DNA of 64,000 bases, taken from positions 868,001 to 932,000 of the forward strand of contig OZ253584.1 of NCBI GenBank assembly GCA_965263165.1, written 5' to 3'. This DNA is from SAR202-VII-2 sp965263165. GTDB taxonomy: Bacteria; Chloroflexota; Dehalococcoidia; Lucifugimonadales; SAR202-VII-2. Below, piece by piece: positions 1 through 8,912 of the stretch. The notes beneath the pieces were generated by a model. That model did no database searches. It was given only the letters and a program-made list of their open reading frames with translations, and was not told the origin of the DNA. Made by a program: the position numbers and the translations under genes. Each line of letters begins with the position of its first letter. The first letter of the stretch is position 1.

Positions 1-172
1 GAACGATGACGACGCCGGCCCCGACTCCCAGCTCCTCAACGCCCTGGAGGACTGCCTCTGCGGCGGCGCGAGGCGTGCTGGGGACCTTGAACGTCGTGAT
101 GCGCCCGCCGGTCAGCAGGACGAAGTCGGTAAACGTCCCGCCCACGTCGATGCCCAAGACCGCCTGTGGCAT
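1..172 (-). CDS. Hydantoinase/oxoprolinase family protein, N-terminal part (cut by window edge)
   Basis: Only the first 57 codons are in the window; the gene continues beyond base 1. The protein starts MPQAVLGIDVGGTFTDFVLL and then GGRITTFKVPSTP. The GIDVGGTFTDF phosphate-binding loop of the actin-like ATPase fold followed by a K-V-P-S-T-P stretch is the N-terminal signature of HyuA/OplA-type hydantoinase or 5-oxoprolinase subunits, which cleave cyclic amides using ATP. It lies 62 bp after the menG-type gene on the same strand, so the two may share a transcript. Substrate cannot be deduced from this fragment. Confidence 0.85.
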   Translation of the reverse strand, partial: MPQAVLGIDVGGTFTDFVLLTGGRITTFKVPSTPRAAAEAVLQGVEELGVGAGVVIV

Positions 173-234
173 GGGTGTCCCAAAGGAGTTAGTCTCGCCA
201 ACCGGAGGCACTGTAGCGAGGCCTGCGGGGCGGG

Positions 235-951
235 TCAAGCGGGCTTGGCGCCAACGTGGATGGCGACTGTGCCCAGGCCGCGGAGTCGGTAGCTAACGTC
301 TGTGAGGCCGGCATCGCGCATGAGGCCGGCCAGGGTCTCAGCGCGAGGGAATTCTTCCACCGAGGTGGGGAGGTAAGCGTAGGCTTCGCTGTCACCCGCC
401 AGCAGGGCGCCGAGCCGGGGGGTAACGCGCCTGAAGTAAGCGCGGAAAAGGGCGCGGAAGGCCCTGGGCCCGCGGACTGGCGTGATCTCCAGCAATGCGA
501 CGCGGCCGGTGGGCTTGACCACCCGGCACATCTCGGCCAGGGAGCCCGGCAGGTCGCTGACGTTGCGCAGGGCGAAGCCCGACGTGATGACGTCGAACGC
601 ATCGTTGGAGAAGGGAAGGGCCTGAGCGTCGCCGTGAACCCAGGAGATCCGTCCGCTCAGGCCGCGGCGCTCGGCCTTCTCGCCGGCGAGGGCCAGCATC
701 TCGGTGACGACGTCCAACCCCACGACGCTGGTTATTGCAGGGGAGCGGGCGAGGTCAAGGGCGAAGTCGCCGGTCCCCGTGGCCACGTCGAGGGCACAAC
801 CGCTGGGGCGGGCCAGTTTCACAGCATCCCGGCGCCATCGGTGGTGGGCGCCCGCGGTCATGACCGTGTTCAGCAAGTCGTAGCGGCGGGCGATACGGGC
901 GAACATGCGGGCAACGTAGCGGTCGCGGTCTGCGCCTCTAAGCTGAGCCAA
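235..951 (-). CDS. menG: Demethylmenaquinone/ubiquinone methyltransferase (MenG/UbiE family)
   Basis: This 238-residue SAM-dependent C-methyltransferase would carry out the last methylation in menaquinone (or ubiquinone) synthesis. The N-terminal YDLLNTVMTAGAHHRWRRDA is the UbiE/COQ5 signature 1. ALDVATGTGDFALDLA (about residues 53-68) is SAM motif I, GLDVVTEML is the acidic motif II, and DAFDVITSGFALRNVSD is motif III of the family. Length is typical. It follows the hypothetical gene at 978-1328 by 26 bp on the same strand. I favour the menaquinone role only because of the inferred Chloroflexota-like context; sequence alone does not separate MenG from UbiE. Confidence 0.9.
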   Translation of the reverse strand: MAQLRGADRDRYVARMFARIARRYDLLNTVMTAGAHHRWRRDAVKLARPSGCALDVATGTGDFALDLARSPAITSVVGLDVVTEMLALAGEKAERRGLSGRISWVHGDAQALPFSNDAFDVITSGFALRNVSDLPGSLAEMCRVVKPTGRVALLEITPVRGPRAFRALFRAYFRRVTPRLGALLAGDSEAYAYLPTSVEEFPRAETLAGLMRDAGLTDVSYRLRGLGTVAIHVGAKPA

Positions 952-977
952 GGCCGGTCACCACGCCAGCGCCGCGC

Positions 978-1328
978 TCAGCGCAACTCGGTGTTGACAT
1001 CCAGCAGCAGGCAGGGCTCGCCCCACTGGCTGGTGTTTTCCACGTCGAAGGGATGAAGAGCTTCGGCGGCCTTCAGGCGGATGCCTTGATCCCCGCCGAA
1101 GATGAGCAGCGCCTGGCCGTCGCCGGAATCGTCCACGTAGGCTGCGTGGGCGGGGACCTGCCCTTGTTCCGACCAGCCGACGACGTCGCAAAGGCCTTCC
1201 GAGCCGTCTGGCAGTTGGGTGACGACCTGCACCACGGGCCTTGGGCCCCGCTGGGACTGGAATATGCGAGTGATCTCCCAGGAGCAGTTGAGACCTGCAA
1301 AAACCTCGACCTCGATGAACTCCGGCAT
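978..1328 (-). CDS. Hypothetical protein, 116 aa
   Basis: I do not recognise the family. The start is the ATG at 1326-1328 (MPEFIEVEVFAGLNCSWEIT), because the same open frame extended upstream would run through the tRNA-Thr gene. The protein is soluble-looking and acidic, rich in beta-type stretches (PRPVVQVVTQLPDGSEG, GQALLIFGGDQGIRLK), with no signal peptide or membrane segment. Codon use resembles its neighbours. It is 26 bp upstream of the menG-type gene and probably co-transcribed with it. Confidence 0.6.
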   Translation of the reverse strand: MPEFIEVEVFAGLNCSWEITRIFQSQRGPRPVVQVVTQLPDGSEGLCDVVGWSEQGQVPAHAAYVDDSGDGQALLIFGGDQGIRLKAAEALHPFDVENTSQWGEPCLLLDVNTELR

Positions 1329-1483
1329 AGGCCTCCGGCGTGGGCTGAAGTGACGGTTCGCTTGCTGTTCGCTCGTGGGCTGACCGTTCGATGGTAGCAC
1401 GGAGGCCGACGCTGGGCTACCGAGGAGCGGGGCCGGTCTGGTAGAATGATGTGTGCGCTCCATTGCGGCGCGCCCGTCGGCGG

Positions 1484-1558
1484 GCCACCGTAGCTCAGTG
1501 GTAGAGCAGCGGTTTCGTAAACCGCAGGCCGAGGGTTCGAATCCCCCCGGTGGCTCCA
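1484..1558 (+). tRNA. tRNA-Thr (CGT anticodon)
   Basis: The acceptor stem GCCACCG (1484-1490) pairs with CGGTGGC (1548-1554). The D-arm is GCTC/GAGC, the anticodon arm is GCGGT-TTCGTAA-ACCGC with anticodon CGT (reads ACG, Thr), and the T loop is TTCGAAT. The T stem has one A.C mismatch (GAGGG against CCCCC). The discriminator is T at 1555 and CCA is encoded at 1556-1558. A TAGAAT hexamer at 1442-1447 is a possible -10 element, without a convincing -35. Confidence 0.95.
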
Positions 1559-1666
1559 TATATCGGATACAGCCGAGGCCCTTGGAAACAACCGGGGGCC
1601 TCGCTTCTTGCGGCGGATTCGGTCGCAGTAGACGTCGTTGGGGATTGACTTTCCTCCCGGCTCACC

Positions 1667-3613
1667 ATGCTAAGCGCCAGCAACATCAGCAAAGGCTACG
1701 GAGACAGGGTCCTGTTCAGGGGGCTGACCCTCAACATTGCGCCCGGCGACCGCATCGCGCTCATTGGCCCCAACGGTTCCGGTAAGACCACGCTACTGGA
1801 CATCCTGGCCGGCGCGGCCTCTCCGGATACCGGCAGCGTATCCAGGCATCGCGGTTCGACGATTGGATATCTCAGGCAGGAGGTTAGCCAGGGTTCCGGC
1901 AACACCCTGCTGCAGGAAGTTGTTGATGCATCTCCAGAGGTGACCGCCCTCAGTAACAGGATCGCCGCCACCCGGGAGTTCCTTGCGCTGGAGAGCGATC
2001 CCGATGGACAGGGCGAGGCCTTGCGGCAACTCAGCCAATTGGACATGGCCCTGGAGGCGGCTGGCGGAGGCTACAGAGAGCACGAGGCCAAGGCGATCCT
2101 GTCAGGGCTGGGCTTTAAGCAAACCGACTTCTCGCGGCCGCTGGACGAGTTCAGCGGTGGGTGGCTCATGCGGGCTGCCCTAGCCAAATTGCTTTTCGGG
2201 AAGCCGGAAGCGTTGCTGTTGGACGAGCCAACCAACCACTTAGACCTCGCTGCGAACCTGTGGTTCGAGAGGTATCTGAAATCCTTCCGCGGAGCCGTGG
2301 TCGTGACATCTCACGACCGCGCTTTCCTTAATCAGGTGGCAACCATGGTGCTCGCCATTGAGCCGGACGAGGTGATTCTCCTCAGGGGCGGCTACGACGA
2401 CTATCTCGCGGCCCGGGAGCGTTCCCTCGAGGTCAGGCAGGCCACTGCGGCAAGGCAGCAACGGGAGGTCCAGAGGCAGGAGCGTTTCATTGAACGCTTC
2501 CGATACAAGGCCACGAAGGCCGCTCAGGTGCAGAGCCGCGTGAAGCAACTCGAGAAGGTGAAGCGGGTTGAGCTGCCCAGGGCGACCAAGAGGGTGCACT
2601 ATGCGTTCCCGGCGCCGGCCCGCAGTGGCGCGGAGGCGATCCGTCTCATCAACGTCGGCAAGTCCTATGGCGACCATGCCGTCTACCGCGGGCTCAACCT
2701 GACGCTGGCCCGCGGCGACAAGGCCGCCCTGGTGGGACCGAATGGCGCCGGCAAGACCACCCTGCTGAAGATACTTGCCGGGGTTCTCCCCTTTGAGGAG
2801 GGTGAGCGAAAGACTGGCCACAACGTCGTCACCGGCTACTACGCGCAGCATGTGCTCGATCTGCTCAACCCTGCCAACACGCTCATCGAGGAGCTTCAGC
2901 AGGCTGCTCCCGAGCAGTCGGACCAGAGCCTACGGAGCATCCTGGGTGAATTCCTGTTCAGCGGCGACGATGTCCGCAAGCCCATATCCGTGCTGTCTGG
3001 CGGAGAAAAGGCGCGCGTGGCCCTGGCCAAGATACTGGCGCAGCGATGCAACCTGCTGCTCATGGATGAGCCGACGAACCACCTGGACATAGCATCCAGA
3101 GAGATTCTCGCCGATGCCCTTGGCGATTATCCCGGCGCCATCTGCTTCATAACCCACGACCGCACGCTGATACGGCAGGTGGCCAACAGCATCATTGAGA
3201 TCGACAACGGCCGGCCTGTGGTATTCCCAGGCGGCTACGACGCCTATATTTATCGGAAGCCAATAGAAACCGCCCAGGCCAATGGCGCTGGGGACCCCGC
3301 CAGGAAAGGCGCCGGGAAAGTCAGAACCGCCGACGATCAGCTCCGACGCGCGCTGAACCGGGAGGCTCGCAAGCTGGCAGCGAGGACTGGTGAAATAGAT
3401 GCGGCGCTGGTGGACCGCGAGGCGCAGATTGCGGAGCTGGAGGCGTTCCTTTCGAACCCGGTCAATTTTGAGGACATGACGCAGGTGGCGCTCACCGGCG
3501 AGCGCCACCGGGTTCTGGGCACGGAGACTCAGGCGCTCTGGGAGGAGTGGGAGAGGGTGGCGTTGGCAGCAGAGAGGGTTGGCAACCAACTCGGCGAACT
3601 GGATGCGCCATAG
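1667..3613 (+). CDS. ABC-F family ATPase (Uup/YdiF-like)
   Basis: The 648-residue protein has two ABC ATPase domains and no membrane segments, as in ABC-F translation factors that act on the ribosome. Domain 1 shows Walker A GPNGSGKTTLLDIL (near residue 35), a signature-like EFSGGWLMRAALAK and Walker B LLLDEPTNHLD. Domain 2 shows GPNGAGKTTLLKIL, VLSGGEKARVALAK and LLMDEPTNHLD. The linker between domains (about residues 245-315) is highly basic, with many Q/R/K residues, like the P-site tRNA interaction motif. A charged C-terminal tail (about 555-640) is predicted coiled coil as in Uup/YdiF. Signature 1 lacks the usual SGGQ/SGGE glutamine or glutamate (SGGW). An antibiotic-resistance role cannot be judged from sequence. 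Confidence 0.92.
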   Translation: MLSASNISKGYGDRVLFRGLTLNIAPGDRIALIGPNGSGKTTLLDILAGAASPDTGSVSRHRGSTIGYLRQEVSQGSGNTLLQEVVDASPEVTALSNRIAATREFLALESDPDGQGEALRQLSQLDMALEAAGGGYREHEAKAILSGLGFKQTDFSRPLDEFSGGWLMRAALAKLLFGKPEALLLDEPTNHLDLAANLWFERYLKSFRGAVVVTSHDRAFLNQVATMVLAIEPDEVILLRGGYDDYLAARERSLEVRQATAARQQREVQRQERFIERFRYKATKAAQVQSRVKQLEKVKRVELPRATKRVHYAFPAPARSGAEAIRLINVGKSYGDHAVYRGLNLTLARGDKAALVGPNGAGKTTLLKILAGVLPFEEGERKTGHNVVTGYYAQHVLDLLNPANTLIEELQQAAPEQSDQSLRSILGEFLFSGDDVRKPISVLSGGEKARVALAKILAQRCNLLLMDEPTNHLDIASREILADALGDYPGAICFITHDRTLIRQVANSIIEIDNGRPVVFPGGYDAYIYRKPIETAQANGAGDPARKGAGKVRTADDQLRRALNREARKLAARTGEIDAALVDREAQIAELEAFLSNPVNFEDMTQVALTGERHRVLGTETQALWEEWERVALAAERVGNQLGELDAP

Positions 3614-3701
3614 TTCCCTCCGGCGTTGAGCCGCGCGCGGTTTCGCCTCCTTTCCGATGCGCCCTTGCTGCTTGGGCAGCGGCGCTCGCGGGGAGCGGGG
3701 G

Positions 3702-3718
3702 TCCCGTTTGGAACGGGA
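3702..3718 (+). terminator. Small hairpin downstream of the ABC-F gene
   Basis: TCCCGTT (3702-3708) and AACGGGA (3712-3718) form a 7-bp stem with a three-base loop, 89 bp after the ABC-F stop and 58 bp before the LOG gene. There is no T-run after it, so a terminator role is only possible. Confidence 0.3.
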
Positions 3719-3775
3719 GCCGCGGTCATCCCATACAATGACAATGCAGGCGATTCTCTTTGCTGAGGTTGCCCT

Positions 3776-4519
3776 ATGCCTGGCGCTACCGGGCCCGTCC
3801 AACGCCGATCAATCGAGGGAGCCCTTCTGGAGGGTCCCGAGCCTCGCACGGGCGGTCTGAAGCAGGCGGCCCGCACCGTCGTCGACATGATACGCGGGTT
3901 CCGAGCGCTCCATTTCGTGAGCCCCTGTGTGACGATTTTCGGTTCCGCCCGCTTCCCCGAGACGCATCCCTACTACGACCTGGCGCGCCGGGTGGGGGCG
4001 GAAGTGGCCCAGGCCGGCTTCACCGTGATGACCGGGGGAGGGCCGGGGATCATGGAGGCGGCCAACAGGGGGGCGAAGGAGGCTGGGGGATCAACGGTAG
4101 GATGCACGATCCAGCTTCCTGAGGAGGGAGCGCCCAACGCCTATCTCGATACCTCTGTGGGGTTCCACTACTTTTTCGTGCGCAAGGTGATGCTGGTCAA
4201 GTACTCAGTGGCCTTCATTGCGCTGCCGGGCGGTTTTGGCACTCTGGACGAGGTGTTTGAAGCTGCCACGCTGATCCAGACAGGCAAGATCAGAGACTTT
4301 CCCATTGTGCTGATGGGGTCGGCCTTCTGGCGCCCGCTGCTGGACTTCATGCGGGACACGCTGGTCCGTCAGGGGACCATCGACGAGAAGGACGTTGACG
4401 GGCTCATCGTCACCGATTCGCCGGCTGAGGCGGCTGGGCTCATCAGGGACACCGCCATCAACAAATTTGGTGTTCGGTACGCGCATCGCCCCAAGCGCCG
4501 GCGCATTCTGTTCGAGTAA
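3776..4519 (+). CDS. LOG family (TIGR00730-type) nucleotide phosphoribohydrolase
   Basis: The 247-residue protein has the Rossmann-like LOG fold: TIFGSARFPETHPYYDLARR, VMTGGGPGIMEAANRGAKEA and the diagnostic PGGFGTLDEVFEA near residue 155, whose acidic residue is part of the active site. Family members hydrolyse cytokinin riboside monophosphates or other nucleoside monophosphates to base plus ribose 5-phosphate. The N-terminal extension of about 50 residues matches the longer bacterial type II LOG group. TGAGG 8 bases upstream supports the ATG at 3776. Physiological substrate is unknown. Confidence 0.9.
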   Translation: MPGATGPVQRRSIEGALLEGPEPRTGGLKQAARTVVDMIRGFRALHFVSPCVTIFGSARFPETHPYYDLARRVGAEVAQAGFTVMTGGGPGIMEAANRGAKEAGGSTVGCTIQLPEEGAPNAYLDTSVGFHYFFVRKVMLVKYSVAFIALPGGFGTLDEVFEAATLIQTGKIRDFPIVLMGSAFWRPLLDFMRDTLVRQGTIDEKDVDGLIVTDSPAEAAGLIRDTAINKFGVRYAHRPKRRRILFE

Positions 4520-4633
4520 GGCCCGTTGCGCCGTGCGGCGGGGGTGGGTGTCAGGCGCCGCGGAGGTCTGGTATTCTCCGCGGGAAGTTTCGCGAGCCGC
4601 GGGCCAGCAGCTCGAGTCCAAACAGGAGAAACT

Positions 4634-5476
4634 ATGGCAAACGAATTGACGGGGAAGGTCGTTATCGTCACGGGGGCGGGCAGCCCCATTGGCATGGGCC
4701 GGGCCATGAGCCTCTCTCTGGCGCGAGCCGGCGCCAAGGTGGCCATGATGGACATTGACGCCGCGAACCTGGAGGACAGCGCGAGTTTCGTTCGCAGCAA
4801 CGTCGCCGGGGCCGAACTTGCCACGATTGTCGCTGATGTGACGAGCCCTGAGGATGCGGAGCGGGTGGTCGCCACGACCATCAGCGAGTTGGGGGGACTT
4901 CACGTTCTGATCAACAACGCTGGGACCAACCAGTTCAACGTTGGGGAAAGCCCCACGACCTTCGAACCTTTCTGGACGGTCTCGCCCGGTGGATGGGCCA
5001 GGGTTGTTGCCGTCAATTTTAGCGGCCCCTTCCTCATGGCGCGCGCGGCGATGCCGCATCTGCTGGAGCAGAAGTGGGGGCGCATCATTGGCGTGACGAC
5101 GAGCTTGGACACGATGATCAGGGTTTCCATGTGCCCTTATGGCCCATCCAAGGCGGGCCATGAAGCGCTGGTGGCCACGATGGCCAAGGACATGGAGGGG
5201 ACGGGCGTAACAGCCAACGTGCTGGTGCCGGGCGGGCCGGTGAACACCAACCTGCTGCCCCCAGACACCCAGTTCGACCGGCAGAAGCTGATTCAGCCGG
5301 ACATCATGATGATTCCCGTGATATGGCTAGCGTCGGAGGGGTCGGACGGAATCAACGGGCTGCGTTTCGTGGCCTACGACTGGGACGAGAGTCTGCCCCT
5401 GGCTGAGCGCATCGAGAAGGCCGGCGCTCCGGCGGCATGGCCGCAGCTCAAGTCCAAGGCCGTCTATCCCGCCTAG
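4634..5476 (+). CDS. Short-chain dehydrogenase/reductase
   Basis: The start is the ATG at 4634, preceded by AGGAGAA at 4623-4629. The 280-residue classical SDR has the cofactor loop VTGAGSPIGMGRAM (about residues 14-27), acidic DIDAAN after beta-2 (suggesting NAD), NNAG near residue 97, and the catalytic YGPSK with a Thr/Ser pair (VTTS) upstream. The insertion GESPTTFEPFWTVSPGGWAR between NNAG and helix 5 is longer than usual and probably shapes the substrate pocket. It ends with a compact C-terminal lid region. The substrate is not predictable; it is a monocistronic-looking gene between LOG and the convergent RluB-type gene. Confidence 0.88.
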   Translation: MANELTGKVVIVTGAGSPIGMGRAMSLSLARAGAKVAMMDIDAANLEDSASFVRSNVAGAELATIVADVTSPEDAERVVATTISELGGLHVLINNAGTNQFNVGESPTTFEPFWTVSPGGWARVVAVNFSGPFLMARAAMPHLLEQKWGRIIGVTTSLDTMIRVSMCPYGPSKAGHEALVATMAKDMEGTGVTANVLVPGGPVNTNLLPPDTQFDRQKLIQPDIMMIPVIWLASEGSDGINGLRFVAYDWDESLPLAERIEKAGAPAAWPQLKSKAVYPA

Positions 5477-5512
5477 ATGTAGTTCTCATAGAGGTTTTTG
5501 CGCTACCCCCAT

Positions 5513-5544
5513 CCTCCCTTCCCCGTTAGTTGGGGGAAGGGAGG
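5513..5544 (+). terminator. 12-bp hairpin between convergent genes (bidirectional terminator candidate)
   Basis: CCTCCCTTCCCC (5513-5524) pairs perfectly with GGGGAAGGGAGG (5533-5544) around an 8-base loop. It lies 36 bp after the SDR stop and 104 bp from the stop of the convergent pseudouridine synthase. A T-rich stretch (TTTTTG) precedes it rather than follows it, so it could equally be a dispersed palindrome. Confidence 0.5.
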
Positions 5545-5648
5545 AGAGGATGCTGCCGCCTCCGCGCCCGTAACTCAACGCCCTTGGGAAGCACACCTAG
5601 CGCAGCGGAGAGCGTGAGCCCCGAGTTGGCGGGGCAGGTTATGGCGGC

Positions 5649-6452
5649 TCATCGTGGGGCGGCGGGGCGGCGACGGGGAATGGGGGGCCTTCTTGTCTTG
5701 GGCTTTGGCTGCGGAGGCGGCGCAGCGGGTCCCGGATCGGGGAGGTCCTTGAAGAGCAGGCGCACCTCATCGGTGGTTAGTTCCTCCATCTCTCCCGCCG
5801 GCAGGCGTCCCAGCATGAGGGAATGGATGCGCACGCGGTGCAGCTCTTTCACCTCCCGCCCAACGGACTTGAGCATTCGGCGCACGTGGTGGTTGCGCCC
5901 CTCGCGGATGACGAGGCTATACCGGAGGCCCCCCGCGGCTGAAAGAGGTTTGACCCTGGCCGACGTCAGGTGCTCGCCGCCGATGTCCACGCCACGCTGC
6001 AAGGCCTGCTTTTGCCCGTCCGTCAGGGTCTCAGCCAGCGTCACCAGATACTCCTTCTCCACCTCGAATCGAGGATGGCTTAAGCGATAGGCCAGGTCGC
6101 CGTCGTTGGTGAGGAGCACCAGCCCGGTGGATTGGGCGTCCAGACGGCCGACGGGAAACAGGCGCAGGCGGGCGTACTGCCGCGGCACGAGGTCGGTGAC
6201 GATGCGTCTGCCATGCTCGTCTGATGTCGTGGAGATGATTCTCCTTGGCTTGTTGAGCTTCAAGTACACCTTCTGATCCAATCCCCGCACCGCCTTGCCG
6301 TCCACCTTCACGACGTCGAAAGGCTCGACGGGCGCGGTAGTGTCGTGGGCCAGGCGGCCGTTGACCCGGACCTTGCCGTCGACGATGAGTTTGAAGCAAT
6401 GGCGCCGCGATCCGACGCCGGTGGTGGTGAGGTAGCGAAGTAGCGGTTGCAT
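5649..6452 (-). CDS. rRNA pseudouridine synthase, RluB/RsuA family
   Basis: I chose the ATG at 6450-6452 (MQPLLRYLTTTGVGSRR), because the S4 RNA-binding domain begins there; an upstream in-frame ATG adds 22 unlikely residues. The S4-like domain (about 1-60) is followed by the catalytic domain with the RsuA-family motif VGRLDAQSTGLVLLTNDGDLA, whose Asp is the catalytic residue, and by IREGRNHHVRRMLKSVGREV. It would isomerise one uridine of 23S (RluB/RluE) or 16S (RsuA) rRNA. The last 35 residues are a Pro/Arg-rich tail (PAAPPPQPKPKTRRPPIPRR) likely to be disordered and RNA-binding. Confidence 0.9.
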   Translation of the reverse strand: MQPLLRYLTTTGVGSRRHCFKLIVDGKVRVNGRLAHDTTAPVEPFDVVKVDGKAVRGLDQKVYLKLNKPRRIISTTSDEHGRRIVTDLVPRQYARLRLFPVGRLDAQSTGLVLLTNDGDLAYRLSHPRFEVEKEYLVTLAETLTDGQKQALQRGVDIGGEHLTSARVKPLSAAGGLRYSLVIREGRNHHVRRMLKSVGREVKELHRVRIHSLMLGRLPAGEMEELTTDEVRLLFKDLPDPGPAAPPPQPKPKTRRPPIPRRRPAAPR

Positions 6453-6750
6453 GGATGCTGGGTCTCGGCTCTTGGTGAGGGGCTTGTGGAGATTATACGC
6501 CTGAATGCCGGCGCCCACGTCCGCGCCGGTCTGTTGACACCCTGGAATGCGGGCGGATATAGTTCAGTCGTCATGCTGGGGGGCATAGACGGAATGCAGG
6601 GTATTCGCAACATCCTGTGTCCAAGTTGGCGTATTTCGCCGGGCCGAGGCGGCTCAGAGCGATAGCCGGCAAGGATGGCCAGCAAAGGAAGTCCTGGACA
6701 CCCCAATGTTCCAGGCAAGCAAAGAACGAGAACCGCAGGAGGAGGACACC
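6453..6750. other. Divergent intergenic region
   Basis: This 298-bp gap separates the divergent pseudouridine synthase and amidohydrolase genes and must hold both promoters. I see no convincing gene, strong hairpin or palindromic operator in it. Confidence 0.5.
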
Positions 6751-7848
6751 ATGGCAACGAACGGGGCTCCAGCAATTGTCGATGCGGACGGACACATCAT
6801 CGAGTCACTGGAGGACATGTTTGAGTTTCTTGATCCCGCGATCCAGGATACGCTGAGCGGGGTCGGGGTCGTGGGACAGGCGATGCGCCTGAGCAAGACC
6901 AGCCTCTTTGGCACGTTGGACGGCCTGCACTTCACCAACGTCAGCGGCGGCGCAGCCAGTGCTGCGGCCCCGAGGGAACGGGTGAACGCCAGCGAGCACC
7001 GCACGGGCTCGGCGGAGGACTGGATCTCTCTCTTGGACAAGTCAAAGATGGAACGGACGGTGCTCTACACCACCGAAGGTCTCCAAGTGGGAAAGCTGCG
7101 CAACAACGACTATGTCGTGAGCATGTGCCGCTCCTTCAACGACTACATGGCCAACTGCTACCGGGCCAAGGACTCGAGGATTCACCCCATGGGCATACTG
7201 CCCATGCAGGACCCTTCCCGGGCGGTCCTGGAGCTGAGGCGCGTCGTGAAAGAGCTGGACCTGCCGGGCGCAATGATTCCGTCTACCGGCTTGGACCTGC
7301 ACCTTGGCCACGAATACTACTGGCCGGTGTACAAGGAAGCGTCGGACCTGGGCTGCGTCATCGCCATCCACGGCGGCTCCAACGTGGGCATCGGCATCGA
7401 CTCCTTCACCGGGCTTACGCCGTCGAACATCGTGCACCACCCGGTGCCGCTGTTCTACGCCTTCGTATCATTCGTGTACGACAGGGTGTTCGAGCAGTTC
7501 CCCGACATGCGGGTCGCCTTCCTCGAAGGCGGATGCGCCTGGTTGGCCCTAGCCCTCGACCGGATACAGCGGGCGGCTGAGTTTACGGGCGCGCCGCCCC
7601 GGCCGGCGGAGGAGTACCTGAGCACTGGGAAGGTGTTGGTGGGCTGCGAGGGCGTCGACCCCACGCTGCCATACCTGGCCGGAAGGGTGGGCATCGACTG
7701 TTTCGCCTACTCGTCTGACTACCCACACGAGGTGGACTTCCAGGCGGCCATGGAGGAGATCGACGAGACGCTGGAGAACGACACCCTCTCTCCTTCGCAC
7801 ATCGAGGCAGTTCTCGGCAGCAACGCCCGGAAGTTCTACGGCCTGTAG
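6751..7848 (+). CDS. Amidohydrolase-2 family metal-dependent hydrolase
   Basis: The ATG at 6751 has a strong ribosome site (AGGAGGAGGA at 6738-6747). The 365-residue protein is a TIM-barrel amidohydrolase_2 member: the start IVDADGHIIES carries the D-x-H form of the first metal motif, VIAIHGGSN supplies the conserved His after beta-5, FLEGGCAWLALALDR is a family hallmark, and YSSDYPHEVDF contains the metal-binding Asp. Relatives include decarboxylases and hydrolases of aromatic compounds. It is the first gene of a three-gene set with an epimerase-like gene and a paralogous hydrolase (8913-9989), suggesting a small catabolic route. The substrate is unknown. Confidence 0.85.
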   Translation: MATNGAPAIVDADGHIIESLEDMFEFLDPAIQDTLSGVGVVGQAMRLSKTSLFGTLDGLHFTNVSGGAASAAAPRERVNASEHRTGSAEDWISLLDKSKMERTVLYTTEGLQVGKLRNNDYVVSMCRSFNDYMANCYRAKDSRIHPMGILPMQDPSRAVLELRRVVKELDLPGAMIPSTGLDLHLGHEYYWPVYKEASDLGCVIAIHGGSNVGIGIDSFTGLTPSNIVHHPVPLFYAFVSFVYDRVFEQFPDMRVAFLEGGCAWLALALDRIQRAAEFTGAPPRPAEEYLSTGKVLVGCEGVDPTLPYLAGRVGIDCFAYSSDYPHEVDFQAAMEEIDETLENDTLSPSHIEAVLGSNARKFYGL

Positions 7849-7869
7849 GCAACAACCTTCGGAGGAACA

Positions 7870-8820
7870 ATGTCAGTCCTTTTGATCGGCGGGGGCCTGG
7901 TTGGCTCCCAGGTGGCGAATATCCTGGTGGGGGAAGGCGAAGACCTGACCATCTTGGACTACTCGCCGCAACCGGAGTCGCTGGCGGACAACGTAGACGT
8001 TGATAAGCTACGGGTGATCCAGGGCGACATCCTGAACCCCTTGGACATCACGAGGGCGTTGAAAGAAAGCGGCGCAGACCGCATCGTCCATACCGCCGCC
8101 TATCCGATGTTGACCATCGGCGCCCAGGAGAACCCCTACGGCGCCGTTCAGATCAACATCATGGGCACGGTGAACGTGCTGGAGGCGGCGAGGATCCACG
8201 GCGTCCAGCGAGTGGTGGCGGTGAGTTCCGGGGTGCTGGCGATGTTCTGGGCGGGCGGGGAGGACAACGGCGACACCGGCTGCGAGGAGGCCTTCCCGCG
8301 CCCCACGAGCTTCTACGCCACGACTAAGCAGGCGGTGGAAAGCTTGGCCCACAACTATGCCGACTTCTGCGGTGTGGACGTGCGACTGGTCCGCTACGCG
8401 GCCATCGCCGGCCCATGGCGCGGCCGCGGCGGCGGTGGGCCCAGCAACCTGTTCCGGGACATGGTCGAGAACGCCATTAGGACCGGCGAGACATCGGTGC
8501 CGTCGCAGAGCGTGGAGTGGGTTTACTCCAAGGACGCAGCACAGGGAACCGTTCTTGCCCTGAAGGCGGACAACCCCAAGGGCAGGGTCTTCAACGTGGG
8601 GACCGGGACGGTCACGACTGCGGAAGACATGGCGGACGCGATCAAGGCGGCCCTGCCGGAGACCAAGGTCAGTGTGTCGGGGGAGCAGCCCTCAGGCGGC
8701 TTCGCCGCGGTTGCGCTCAATATGGGCCGGTCCAAGGCGGAGATTGGCTACGAGCCCCGTTTCGACATGACGGGCTCCATCAGGGACTATGCACAGTGGT
8801 ACAGCAGCCGAAAGCCCTAG
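7870..8820 (+). CDS. NAD(P)-dependent epimerase/dehydratase (extended SDR)
   Basis: The gene starts 21 bp after the amidohydrolase stop, with GGAGG upstream of the ATG. The 316-residue protein begins MSVLLIGGGLVGSQVANIL, a Gly-rich NAD(P)-binding loop, then VIQGDILN, HTAAYPML and the catalytic YATTKQAVE (Y-x3-K) with VAVSSGV supplying Ser. This is the extended SDR family of sugar-nucleotide epimerases and 3-beta-hydroxysteroid-type dehydrogenases. Position between two amidohydrolases suggests a role in the same catabolic path rather than in cell-wall sugars, but this is inference. Confidence 0.85.
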   Translation: MSVLLIGGGLVGSQVANILVGEGEDLTILDYSPQPESLADNVDVDKLRVIQGDILNPLDITRALKESGADRIVHTAAYPMLTIGAQENPYGAVQINIMGTVNVLEAARIHGVQRVVAVSSGVLAMFWAGGEDNGDTGCEEAFPRPTSFYATTKQAVESLAHNYADFCGVDVRLVRYAAIAGPWRGRGGGGPSNLFRDMVENAIRTGETSVPSQSVEWVYSKDAAQGTVLALKADNPKGRVFNVGTGTVTTAEDMADAIKAALPETKVSVSGEQPSGGFAAVALNMGRSKAEIGYEPRFDMTGSIRDYAQWYSSRKP

Positions 8821-8841
8821 GATGCCAGGGATGACGGAGTT

Positions 8842-8871
8842 CGTAGGGGCGTTCAATCGAACGCCCCTACG
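8842..8871. repeat. GTAGGGGCG palindrome, copy 1
   Basis: GTAGGGGCGTT (8843-8853) and AACGCCCCTAC (8860-8870) form a perfect 11-bp stem around CAATCG. It lies between the epimerase stop and the second amidohydrolase. A relative with the same GTAGGGGCG core occurs at 29908-29951, so this is a dispersed palindromic repeat rather than a gene-specific terminator. Confidence 0.7.
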
Positions 8872-8912
8872 GCGTTATGGAGGCCAAGAGGTAGGGGAAA
8901 GGAGGCGCCACA